From: Cytidiella melzeri
Taxonomy: Eukaryota > Basidiomycota > Agaricomycetes > Polyporales > Irpicaceae
Reading direction: 5' to 3'
Assembly (NCBI GenBank): GCA_022592445.1
Contig: JABYQR010000073.1
Span: forward strand, 62,001 to 126,000
Length of the DNA: 64,000 bases
Part shown: positions 1-9,669 of the stretch, piece by piece
Position numbering within the stretch: the stretch's first letter is position 1
Layout of the letters: every line of letters begins with the position of its first letter
Translations under genes and position numbers: made by a program
The notes under the pieces: generated by a model
Databases searched by the model: none
Told to the model about the DNA's origin: nothing
Seen by the model: the letters and a program-made list of their open reading frames with translations, nothing else

Positions 1-37
1 CACATGCGTCCTGCTCTTTCGTCTCTCCGCTACAGCC

Positions 38-2251
38 ATGTCTGCTCCCTCGGTCGACAAGCACAACGAGAAGGACCTTGCTGTCGACTCACTTCCAGTA
101 GGAGGTCAAACAAAGGTGAACAGCACAGAACTGCCTCGCACGATGACCAGGAAAGAGTCTCTCAGCGCGTATTTCACCATCGCTGCTGCGGCTTTTGGGT
201 TAATCAGGTAAAGTCAATCTGGACTGCAGTTCGCGCCGCGGGTTACTAACCAGTTTTCACAGTGACGGATGCGAGTATTACGCGAGCTTATTGCGGAACT
301 CTAGCATCTCATCCCATGTGTTGATTCATTGATCCTCTAGACCAGAATAACCTCATGACAATGTCTAACGTAAGTGATTGATCTGCCGTCTTAACCTGGA
401 TCGTACTAACCGTGTCGTATGAAGGTTGTCTTCAAGAAGCTGTATCCAAAGGAGTACACGTCCTCTGTATCAACCCGCGTTTCCAACTCACTCCTCGTCG
501 GTCAGTGCGCTCGCGTGATTGTCGCTTTCCCACGGTGCTCATTTCATTATTGGCGTAGGCGCGATTATTGGACAGATTTTTGTCGGCTTGGTCTGTGATC
601 GCCTGGGCCGCAAAGTGGCTTTGGTGGGCACGACCCTTCTCATTGTCCTCGGTGCAATCCTTGGTACTGCTGCACACGGTGCCCATGGAAGTCCTGCCGG
701 TCTCTTCTGGTTTTTGACATTCTCCCGTGGTATCACTGGCATTGTAGGCATTCAAGTCATCAGATCTCATCGATGCCGTCACGTTGAACAATGTTCCAGG
801 GTGTCGGTGGTGAATACCCCGCTTCCTCCACCAGCGCTAGTGAAGCTGCAAATGAGAAGATGGTCAAGAATCGAGGTCCTGGTAAGCATCGGTGATACTT
901 CAACCATAATCGTCCTCCTGAATTTGTTCAGTGTTTGTTATGGTGACGAATTTTGTCCTCAGCGTAAGCGAATTGTCAGTGCATTGCGCCTTGACTCGAC
1001 TGCTAAGCTGCGATTTATTGTTGGCAGTTCGGAGGACCTCTCGCCGTCGCCGTCTTTTTGATTGTCATTTCCGCCGCCGGCGAAAACCATCTCAACACTG
1101 TTTGGCGTGTTTGTTTCGGAATCGGCATTGCTCTCCCCTTGACAGTGTTTTATTTCCGTCTGCGCATGCTCAGTCCCAAGCTGTACCGCAAGGGAGCAAT
1201 CAAACGTACGCAGCTCATGAAATTGACTTTGACTTGACTCGTTGATATCATTCACGTGCTCAGATCACGTTCCGTATAACCTGGTCGTGAAGAGGTACTG
1301 GCGGCCCTTGATTGGAACTTGCGGAGCATGGTCTGTATTGTGTCATTCAGGGTTGAGTCGAAGGCTTACTGTTAGCGCCTCATTCAGGTTCCTCTACGAC
1401 TTTGTCACCTTTCCCAACGGTGTCTTCTCTGGTACCATCATCTCGAGCATCATTCACGATGGCGATGTCAAGAAGACTGCAGAGTGGCAATTGCTCCTTG
1501 GCGCGATCGCTCTTCCCGGTGTCTTTGTCGGTGCTTACCTTTGCAATGTAATCGGCCGTCGCAACACGGTTCGTCAAATTCTCCGTCCAGCTCTTCAAAT
1601 TCATGAGCTGTCAAGAACTGACGAGACATTTCGCAGATGATGTTGGGTTTCAGCGGATACCTTATCTTTGGGTTGATCATTGGCTGTGCATACGAGAGGA
1701 TCTCTACAATCATTCCCCTCTTCGTCATTTTGTAAGCATGCTGTTGTCTGCCTGTGAGAGTTTCATTGAAGGGAATTTGCATATAGCTACGGCCTGATGC
1801 AGTCCTTCGGCAATCTGGGCCCTGGCGACATGCTTGGCTTGGTCAGCGCAGAGTCCTATGCGACCGCCGTCCGCGGAACATGCTATGGCTTGTCAGCTGC
1901 GGTTGGCAAGACGGGCGCTGCTGTCGGTACACAGGCGTTTACTCCCATCCAAACCAACCTCGGCAAGAAGTAAATTCCATACTTGATATCTCTTCGCGTA
2001 GACGTGCTGATTGTGGACTTTTGTGCAACAGATGGACATTCATCATTGCCGCCATCTGTGGTGTCACTGGTATCCTGGTGACCTACTTCTTTGTCCCCGA
2101 CATGACTGGCATCGACTTGGCCGACGAGGACCGCAACTTTACGCAGTACCTCCGCGACAACGGCTGGGAGGGCGCCGTCGGCGAGGACGACGGCGAAGAT
2201 GTGTTTGACGACGAGTCAAGTGTCGATGGGAAGATTAGCGAGAAGCAGTGA
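38..2251 (+). CDS. MFS phosphate / glycerophosphoinositol permease-like transporter, 13 exons
   Basis: Model exons: 38-207, 263-270, 341-369, 425-500, 559-743, 800-881, 932-963, 1028-1205, 1264-1330, 1388-1568, 1637-1731, 1787-1969 and 2032-2251. They sum to 1506 nt, or 501 aa, with every junction in phase. A major-facilitator plasma-membrane symporter is indicated by the loop motif DRLGRK after TM2, the GVGGEYPASST motif in TM4, and late segments SFGNLGPGD and GKTGAAVGTQAF, which are typical of the Pho84/Git1 phosphate and glycerophosphodiester group. The N-terminus is cytoplasmic and hydrophilic, and the C-terminal tail is acidic (VGEDDGEDVFDDESS). Exon 2 is only 8 nt, and the intron after it begins with GC (gcgagt), because only that site keeps the conserved LISDGYQNNLM stretch open. 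Substrate (inorganic phosphate versus glycerophosphoinositol) cannot be decided from sequence alone. Confidence 0.9.
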
Positions 2252-2937
2252 ATTACCTTTTACTTCTTTTCTTTTGGGCGGCGGATACGCAGGCGTTTAG
2301 TTGGAGGCGTAATAAATTGGGAGGACTGTAGGACAACGGGAACGACCATTTACGTCCTTTGTGACGGACGAGGACTGATGCCTAGATAAGTAACAAATTC
2401 CAAGACTTGCAGGAGCGGGCTAAGGTTCAACCTGGACAATGCATTCTAGCTATGTTTGAGCAGTTTCATCTTATAGCAATCCTTTCATCTCACTACGAGT
2501 CAGAGGATATTTGGCTACCGATGCAACGGAAAACGCTCCGATCTCACCCTCACTAGCCGTCGCCACGGGCCAAATACAATGATACGCGAGGCTGAAGGCA
2601 GTAGGGAAGACTGCCTTCTCGTAAACGCTAGAGAGGCTTATTGTACATGTTTATAAGGTAACACTGTGATACTAAGTACAACGCGAGCCTGAATAGCGAG
2701 CAAAAGCGAGCAAGATAATGGTACGAACAACATGAAGAAGAAACCTGGTCAAAGGTGTGAAGCGGGGGAACCAAGTTACCAAAGGGTATTGATGTGTTTT
2801 GATGGTTTGCAGAGAGAGCAAAATCACGGTAGAGCCGCCGCCAGAGCCAAAGAGGACCGGAAGGACAGAAAAAAACAAAGAAAGAAAGAAAAACCCCGTT
2901 TGTGTGATTGTAGTGCCGTGGCCGCACGAAGGACACA
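2252..2937. other. intergenic region between convergent genes
   Basis: The 3' flanks of the transporter (+) and the small peptide gene (-). Only short chance ORFs; an A-rich stretch lies at about 2869-2893. No RNA gene or repeat seen. Confidence 0.5.
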
Positions 2938-3299
2938 TTACATGTCCAACGCCTTGCGCTTGCAAGCTTGAGGAGGGCAGCCTCTGGACTCCAGTTCGCC
3001 AACTGGCTCTGGCATAGGCGCGGCCTGGCTTGCGGATGTGATGGAGAGGACCGTCAATAAGACGAGCGTAGGCTGAGAATCGAGAGGTCAGATCGCTCTA
3101 CGTTGTCATGCTTGGTACTGACGTTTCCGTGCGCACAGGGCCTGGAGAACCAGAAGATGAGTCAAAATACCATACGGTGGCAGTGGGGCAAGACTCACTT
3201 GTTGGATAGCGTAATACCGTTGGAAGCTGCGTTTGTAGTAGAGACCGCTATGAGGGCAACAGCCAGACCGGCAAGGACGCGAAGAAAAGCTGGAGACAT
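2938..3299 (-). CDS. small secreted or membrane peptide, 84 aa, 3 exons
   Basis: Exons on the minus strand are 3299-3199, 3141-3123 and 3072-2938. Introns are 57 nt (GTGAGT...CCAG) and 50 nt (GTCAGT...TCAG). The total is 255 nt in phase, giving 84 aa. The N-terminus is a convincing signal peptide (hydrophobic LAGLAVALIAV, likely cut after TTNA). A second hydrophobic segment (TLVLLTVLSITSASQA) sits near residues 42-57, followed by a Pro/Glu-rich stretch (APMPEPVGELESRG) and a cysteine pair with a dibasic site (CPPQACKRKALDM). A TATA box lies 113 bp upstream. No family is recognised. If exon 3 is not joined, exon 2 reads on to a different, Ser-rich end stopping in the second intron. It could be a secreted peptide precursor or a tiny membrane protein. 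Confidence 0.55.
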
Positions 3300-3411
3300 G
3301 TTGAGGAGGAAAGGTTGGATTGTGTGGGGGGAAAGGGCGGTGCTGAGAAGGGGTAGGGAAGTACTGCGGTGAGAACCGAAGCACTGAAGTTGAGGGACAT
3401 CGTCTGCAGGC

Positions 3412-3419
3412 TTTTTATA
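3412..3419 (-). promoter_or_regulatory. TATA box of the small peptide gene
   Basis: TATAAAAA on the minus strand, 113 bp upstream of the ATG at 3299. The same arrangement is seen at other small or highly expressed genes in this window. Confidence 0.6.
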
Positions 3420-3479
3420 CGCTGAACCTGCAGCTGTATGAAAGGTACGAGTTTCAAAGCTGCAGTGCATTCGTGCTAT

Positions 3480-5965
3480 GATATTCTATAGACTGGGATA
3501 CATAATTTGCTTCCGGTACGTTGTGCGTGCCTGTGTATATATATGCTTTGATGGTGTCAACCTCTTTGCAAGTGTGAATATCGCAGCTGGTCACGCGTCT
3601 GCACGACATTGTCGCAGGTCAATGGCGAACTATCCGATCAAACACCAGTCACAACTGTGCGCCGTTGTCGAAAAATCCCATCCGCTACGCCCGCTACCAA
3701 AATTATTGACACATGTATGGCCCTGCGTTCTCTCGGAGATACTTGACTCCAACCGACTATTTCCCCTTTTGGACGTCCTTCAAGTTCTCGATCTGTTTGA
3801 AATATCAAATATTTGAATCGAGTCAGTCAAAACAGGAGGTGGCGCCTGCCGGTCTGCGGCATCTAGCTTTGCCCACTCCTTACTCTTCCCTTACTCAGAA
3901 GTACGAGGTATCATAAACTCTGGGAGAGTATACCGGACACCAGTGAATCTTCAAGATTAGCGAACTGCAAAGTTGCGAGTCATCTGTCAGACCGTAACGG
4001 ATAACACGAAAGACTACTCATCGCTCAACGGTAAGATCAGTCTCGTACATCGAGCTAATGTTGAGCATCTTGCACTGCTTCCACCCCAGCAGAGCGTTAT
4101 TTGCGTCCATCTTGCGTAATCTGCACCGCTTTGAAGTCTCACGCAGCAGATTACTTATCTCTGCATCTTGCCCTGAAGGACAAATAACGGAGCTTGCGAC
4201 CTCGGGATCTAAGTACGCTCAGGCTTTTGAAAGGGTACTGGTCGAGTCCAGTGGGCCCGCTGACTTGTCGAGCTCAAGGAACGATTGCTTTCCGCGCACT
4301 ACACTCCATTACTCCTAGCGTGACGCCGTGAAAACTAGGCTTGAGCCACTTATCCTCTTGAATGCCAGTGGGACACTGCACACGCATCGTCGCCTCAATG
4401 TGAACAAGTTCAGCTTGGGTAGAATTTGACACCACGGTATTTTACCTGCAACGTCAAGGCAGTCAATTGCAGCTGCTCCTTCGATTGAAGGGCCGTTAGT
4501 GTCCACTCTTGGCCAGTTGCACGGTAAACGAACACACGTCGCTCGATTATTTTGCGCGTGAAGAGGGAACTAGCTCACACAAGATGGTGACCACCGCTCA
4601 TGCGTGCATCGTGGTAAGTATCGCCATTTCAGTGCGTGGCGTGGTTTCTTCCCAGTTCTCAGTACATACTACTTAGTAAATGGATGCTGATTCAAGTCAC
4701 GATGAAGCGGCTTATACATTTCCGTAGACTGTCATTTACAAGCAATGGCCTGGTGAAACACTCCGAGGACATCATCATCTCGCGCCGTATCCGGCGTGCG
4801 GTGGATGGGTACTACTATTAGTAGTTCCGCTGGTAATTAGAAAGACTTCGGATGCAAGCATCAGTTGGGACGACATGTCAGCCCAGCTTCGGAGTTAATT
4901 GTATGTTGGCTTCCCGCAGACGTTCAGCCAGGCGCATACTCATCTGACTACATAAAAGTGCCTGTTTTGGAAGGCGCACTGATTGGATCTCGATGGATCT
5001 CTATCGTAGCTGAAGTTGAATATAACCGTCGCAATTGTTCTTGCGCTGTACAAGCTACCATGGAATTACTACGAAGCAATCTATCTCGTTTACTCTGACT
5101 GTCTATAGTCCCTGTACTGCGACATTGCCCACAAAGTGGCACGTAGAGACGGTGAACACGTTATCTCCACCGTCGCTCGAGACAATGCTAAAGCAAGCCA
5201 CCAACTTGAAGCAGTGGCTGCGCCATGGAAGCACTTCGTTCATCCTCTTAGCTTGTGACTGTACGGGGATGGATTATAGTGAATGTTTCACGACAGATCT
5301 GATAGGAGTCGGCGAAATCGGACGTCCTAGAGTGCCTGTACATGTAAGGACACGCTTTACAGTACCCGTCTTATAACGAGGATTAGCGGTAAGCACATAT
5401 GGACCAACACTTCTGAGACATACTACTGGCCATCTCGGCTTAGTCGAATTAGGCGGCTTACTAGGGATTTTCAAACATGAATCCCGTACATGTGTGAGGG
5501 CTGGGTAGTTGATCGTTCAGCATTGGCGCAGCTTCCTAGGTGGCGCGAGCTCTTTCAATGTAAAGACATGTCGAGCTCGAGCTCGACATATTCAGAGCAC
5601 AGACAAATTCAACCGAACGCTGTGATATTGCATTCCACAAACGTGTAAAAGTTAATCAAAATGATAGTAGTCAGGGTCTCCGGCTCCCACACTCGTACTC
5701 CTCGCAGCCCAAACTAGTATCCCAACCACAACTCCCTCTCCGTCTGTTTAGAAAATCAAAATTCGTGTTCTTAGTCGTAATCGTGATTGAACGTCCACGG
5801 CGGCTGGCAGCTGGAAGTCACACTCCATAGCGATGGTGAAAGGAGGACTAGGGCTGCGCCAGGCCGGATAGTGGTTGCTGCAGGTCTACGCCTGCGTAGA
5901 GAGCAATGTAGAATGAGCCTAGGTGTACCTCCGCGTAAACAAAGGAGATTATGTGCGCACCTCGC
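3480..5965. other. gene-poor region upstream of the peptide gene
   Basis: About 2.5 kb with only short ORFs that lack consistent splice structure or recognisable domains. The one notable element is a 22-bp perfect palindrome at 5568-5589. I see no RNA gene. Confidence 0.4.
5568..5589. repeat. 22-bp perfect palindrome
   Basis: Two 11-base arms, ATGTCGAGCTC and its reverse complement, with no spacer. It could be a dimeric transcription-factor site or a chance product of the GAGCTC repeats. It lies about 380 bp past the stop of the pheromone-like gene. Confidence 0.8.
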
Positions 5966-6076
5966 TTAGGCAATAGTGCAGGCAGTTCCGCCGCTGCCGT
6001 TGCCATCCTCGAAATCAATGGGAGTCTGCTCGGTGGGGAGGGGAGTGGCGACGATGATGGTGGAGTAGGAGTCCAT
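5966..6076 (-). CDS. lipopeptide mating-pheromone precursor-like gene (CaaX box CTIA)
   Basis: A single-exon 36-codon ORF, too short for ORF-length filters. It begins MDSYSTIIVATPLPTEQTP and ends GGTACTIA followed by TAA. The features match basidiomycete a-factor-like pheromone precursors: an MDS start, Thr/Pro-rich pro-region, an acidic FED stretch at residues 22-24 where N-terminal processing could occur, a Gly/Ser-rich mature region and a C-terminal CaaX motif. By family knowledge, Cys33 would be farnesylated, TIA removed and the cysteine carboxymethylated, and the peptide would be exported and sensed by an Ste3-type receptor. A TATA box lies about 92 bp upstream. At 36 aa it is shorter than most known precursors, and no receptor gene is in the window, so it may be an outlying copy. 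A chance CaaX-ending ORF cannot be fully excluded. Confidence 0.7.
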   Translation of the reverse strand: MDSYSTIIVATPLPTEQTPIDFEDGNGSGGTACTIA

Positions 6077-6167
6077 TGTTGATTTGTGATAGATGAGAGG
6101 ACGTAGCGAAGATTGACAGAAGAGCGTGGCGTTCTGACGATGCTGACACTGGGTCTGAATGGGGTCC

Positions 6168-6175
6168 TATTTATA
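6168..6175 (-). promoter_or_regulatory. TATA box of the pheromone-like gene
   Basis: TATAAATA on the minus strand, 92 bp upstream of the ATG at 6076. It supports transcription of the very short ORF. Confidence 0.6.
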
Positions 6176-6299
6176 CGTTTTCCACCATAGCCAGGTTTCG
6201 CGCACGAGCAGCAGTATAACGAGAGTTCTGGCCCATTGGCGTAGACGGCCAGAAAGTCGTTCCTGATCTTTTCAAGGTTTATTGTCAATGCTCAAGGGC

Positions 6300-7131
6300 A
6301 ATGATTAGTCACAGACACGTCCAGCCTTTCTTTTGTTCTACGCTCGCGCTCCGGGACAGTAGGTTGACGCTGCAGAGCAATGTCCTGCCACTAAATTCTG
6401 GCGCATTCTCATTCGTCTTATAACAACAAAAGGTGCATCGGTGATCTGGGCTCTGCGCGGGTAGTCAGCGAATACAGATCCTGAGCGCCGATGAGTGACC
6501 TCACCGCTTCTGTTGGTTTCTATCGGAAGGTCTGGTGAGCTACAGAGGGTACGACATGCTTGAGGTAGCTCCCTTGTTGACGGAGTGCGAGCACTGACGC
6601 ACAGGACAGACATCTCACACGTAAAGGCAAGCAAGCTTTCGAAGTCGGCGACGGAATTATATCAAGTATGAACGTACCGGCAAAAGGCGTAGCCATTTCG
6701 ACCCGCCCCTCAGCCTCTCAGCGAAGCCAAGAGGCTATTCATCAACGGAGCTGCGGATCCATCGAACTTAGGGGTTAGGTGAACAAGGTCACTGTCGGTA
6801 CTCCGAGATTTTCTGCGGCCAGCGCAAACAATAAAATTTCATTAGTCGTTCGTCGAGCACAATAGCAGCAGAGGATGACATACGCGATTAGTTCCGTTTT
6901 TTGTCAAGTACTCCGTGGCACTTTGGGTTACAGTCTAGACTGCTTTACGCATTGCACACGGTTCATAGAAAATCGGCAACTGACCGGTGCGGCATAGCTC
7001 AGTCCAGAAACAGCAACCACAGACACTGCTGAGGGCATTTTCGCACTCACCAAGTGACGTGCCAGACCCAACTCACAAGAAGAGCAGAGACCAATTGCGA
7101 AAGGCATCAGTGAAAAGCAGCTTTCTTCACA
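6300..7131. other. intergenic region
   Basis: Between the pheromone-like gene and the end of the PPR gene. Only short chance ORFs; no motif or repeat noticed. Confidence 0.4.
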
Positions 7132-9669
7132 TTACAGGTACATACGACACACTGTCCGACTTTGTGGCATCAGCTGTCGTCTTCTCTGCTTCCCTTTCTT
7201 TCGACGATGTTTTTGATACGGCAGATCTGTCTCTCTCAACTGATGCCCAGAAGTAATACGCGCATCGCTTTTCCGTCCATCGCCTCGGTCAGCGAAGGGA
7301 TTCTGACGAGGACGACCAAGCTTCCTGAACCCCTTCGAGAGGTCCTCGAGGGAAGCATCTCGCAGTTTCGCAGGAAACCGGCCGAACATTGGCCAATACG
7401 CCATCAACGCTGACTTCGCCTTGTTCAAGCGCCCGGAGACGAAGTACGCGCGTGCGAGTGCGTCAACGGCAGCGACGTCTGGTCGCACGCCATGTGCGAT
7501 CATTTGCCTGAAGACCCGCGCCGCGTATGCGGGCTGACGCAGCCTGGCGTAACCATCGATAATAATGGTGTATAGGACAGGTTCCTTTGCGCACCCAGCT
7601 TTTCTTGCTAGCTGGAGAGTGGCCTTCGCATCGCCCATTTCGCCAGCACGACAATAGCTTTCGACTAATGCGGAATAGTGGTATTTGTTCGGATGCACGC
7701 CACGGTCGAGCATGGACTGGAAGTAAGCTTTGGCTGACTCGACATCCCCTTGTACAACGCCTTCGTAACGAATTCGTTGTCCAATCATTACACCATCCGG
7801 AAGGACGCTTCGCTTAGTGAGATAGCTGAGGATTGGCTTAAGCACGCCTCGGTACGACACGCTGTGAGAAGGAAGGGCGGCCACCGGTTTGACTTCTGAC
7901 TCAGACGACGCTGAATTGAGATCCTGAGATGACCCGGGAAAATTCCTGTGTTCCTGTTTAGTGCGTTGTAATAGTTGCGCGACGTTCTGCCAACCGCTCG
8001 GTAAGGTTTGAGCTCGATGCTGACGAAGAAGTGCCGCGTAGATGATGCCAACCTGCCGGATTGTGGGACGAATGTTGTGCGACATGATGCGGAGGATTTG
8101 CATCAGTTCTCTCGGGCGTATACGCTTCGCTCGCGACAAATGCGCAACAAATGTTTCAACAATTTGTTCATTGGGTATGAGACCCAGCGCGTGCATAAAT
8201 CGGCTGACGGGCCGCATGCTCCTAAGTCCCTCGTTGCGCAGCGCAACTTTCAACAGGGCATTGATGGTCTGAGGACCATGTAAGACTGGTGAAGATACGA
8301 AATCGGAGTAAAGCTGGCCCTTCCAACCCAGTTCACGAAGACACGGCAAAGCCATTGGCACATCCTGGCAGATTGTAGCTGAGATATCGAGAGCAGTGGG
8401 GAAGCGACCTGATAGGCCGTGAAGGCGGATCATAGATGCGACGAAGTAGGAGTCTGGCTGCACTCGATAGGCTTTCATGTGCTCGATCATCTGCATAGCA
8501 AAAGAATAGTCTTGAGCCTTGGCCGCAAAGTTCACGAGGATCGTGAAGGTGACTACGTCTGGGTAAAGGCCACTTCCAGGACGAGGTACTGTGCGCGGAG
8601 AGGTAGATGCGGTTGACACTGTGTCGTGTCGTGTCGTATCTTTGCCGCTGGTAAACTCTCGTTTGACCCCATGAGGTTTGTCGAAAAGTGATACGAAGCG
8701 ATGGACAGCAGCAGTGTCGTCCGCATCGACAGCGACCTGCAACAGGCTGTTCACAACTACAGAGCCATCTTTGGAGTTCATCTTCGGGATGAGAGCTAGT
8801 GCGCGATTTTTGACCTGCGGGTCCGGCCCTAGCGGGCGATAGCCAGATGTCAGAAGGGCATGTGTTGAGGCATCCATGGGAAATCCTGCATCCTGCATCC
8901 ATTCGAGACAATCCTGTGCCTTTTCCAAGTCGTGGTTTTGGAGATGGCCTGTAACTAGAGTGTTGTACGTCCGACGATTGGGCAGAAGATGAGCCTCTTC
9001 GAAGTCTGTCAACACGTTGTCTAGGAGGCGATATTCGGAGACCTCCACAAGCGCGCGAGTTCGCCAGTTGAGCAAACGCACTGTGGTCTTTCCTGACTGT
9101 ATTTGACCGAGAGCAACAAGAGCGGGAATCTCTGCCCATCTCCTGGTCTGGGCAAGCTGGTACGCGATCCTTTCGTACATGTTCTGCCTGAACTGGCAGC
9201 CGAAATCGTGTCCGAGTATGAGAGTGCGAATGGCTCGGTGGGGTAAATTTGTATTGACCATGAGTGCGGCAAGTTCGATCGCCTTGTCGCACTCGCGCAG
9301 ATGAGTGAGGAGCTCCGGGGATTGCACACAGCTTTCTAGGTCTCTCCTCGTACACTCCCCATCCCGCCGACGAGCATAGAGAACGTCTACCATCCCCACA
9401 AGCTCTGGCTCCGGTTGTGGAAGCGTCGCAGTGAGGCTGCGTTGTAGCCTGTGAGAAGAAAGCTTGGAGGTTTGATGAGCTTTGGACTTGGAATGGTGAT
9501 ACGTCGCAGATGGTTGCCGAGCCACTGCTCGAACTTGGTGCGCGATTGCAGCAGACCCGCATCGTATACTCTGGTGAAATGGAGTACCTATGAAAGGTCC
9601 GCGCGAAATGAACTGAAGGAGGTTGGCAGGAGGGAAATGCCTGGATACTTGGCTAACTCTCCAGAGCAT
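7132..9669 (-). CDS. pentatricopeptide repeat (PPR) protein, probably mitochondrial
   Basis: An uninterrupted 845-codon ORF. The N-terminus (MLWRVSQVSRHF, followed by Arg/Ser-rich sequence with almost no acidic residues) looks like a mitochondrial presequence. PPR helices are readable around residues 230-265 (YNTLVTGHLQNHDLEKAQDC), 372-405 (FTILVNFAAKAQDYSFAMQM) and 665-735 (YSALVESYCRAGEMGDAKAT, then YTIIIDGYARLRQPAYAARV). The tail is very basic (KHRRKKGKQRRR). PPR proteins bind organelle RNA and act in mitochondrial transcript processing, stability or translation; the exact target is not inferable. Several long overlapping ORFs in other frames here are shadows. It is intron-free in a genome where most genes are split, which is common for PPR genes. 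Confidence 0.85.
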   Translation of the reverse strand: MLWRVSQVSRHFPPANLLQFISRGPFIGTPFHQSIRCGSAAIAHQVRAVARQPSATYHHSKSKAHQTSKLSSHRLQRSLTATLPQPEPELVGMVDVLYARRRDGECTRRDLESCVQSPELLTHLRECDKAIELAALMVNTNLPHRAIRTLILGHDFGCQFRQNMYERIAYQLAQTRRWAEIPALVALGQIQSGKTTVRLLNWRTRALVEVSEYRLLDNVLTDFEEAHLLPNRRTYNTLVTGHLQNHDLEKAQDCLEWMQDAGFPMDASTHALLTSGYRPLGPDPQVKNRALALIPKMNSKDGSVVVNSLLQVAVDADDTAAVHRFVSLFDKPHGVKREFTSGKDTTRHDTVSTASTSPRTVPRPGSGLYPDVVTFTILVNFAAKAQDYSFAMQMIEHMKAYRVQPDSYFVASMIRLHGLSGRFPTALDISATICQDVPMALPCLRELGWKGQLYSDFVSSPVLHGPQTINALLKVALRNEGLRSMRPVSRFMHALGLIPNEQIVETFVAHLSRAKRIRPRELMQILRIMSHNIRPTIRQVGIIYAALLRQHRAQTLPSGWQNVAQLLQRTKQEHRNFPGSSQDLNSASSESEVKPVAALPSHSVSYRGVLKPILSYLTKRSVLPDGVMIGQRIRYEGVVQGDVESAKAYFQSMLDRGVHPNKYHYSALVESYCRAGEMGDAKATLQLARKAGCAKEPVLYTIIIDGYARLRQPAYAARVFRQMIAHGVRPDVAAVDALARAYFVSGRLNKAKSALMAYWPMFGRFPAKLRDASLEDLSKGFRKLGRPRQNPFADRGDGRKSDARITSGHQLRETDLPYQKHRRKKGKQRRRQLMPQSRTVCRMYL

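Noticed and set aside
4678..4731. Short ORF MDADSSHDEAAYTFP considered as a second pheromone
   Set aside because: Starts like a pheromone precursor but has no CaaX cysteine at its end and no TATA box.
8333..9562. 409-codon ORF on the minus strand overlapping the PPR gene
   Set aside because: A shifted-frame shadow of the 845-codon PPR ORF; Ser/Arg/Cys-rich without domains.
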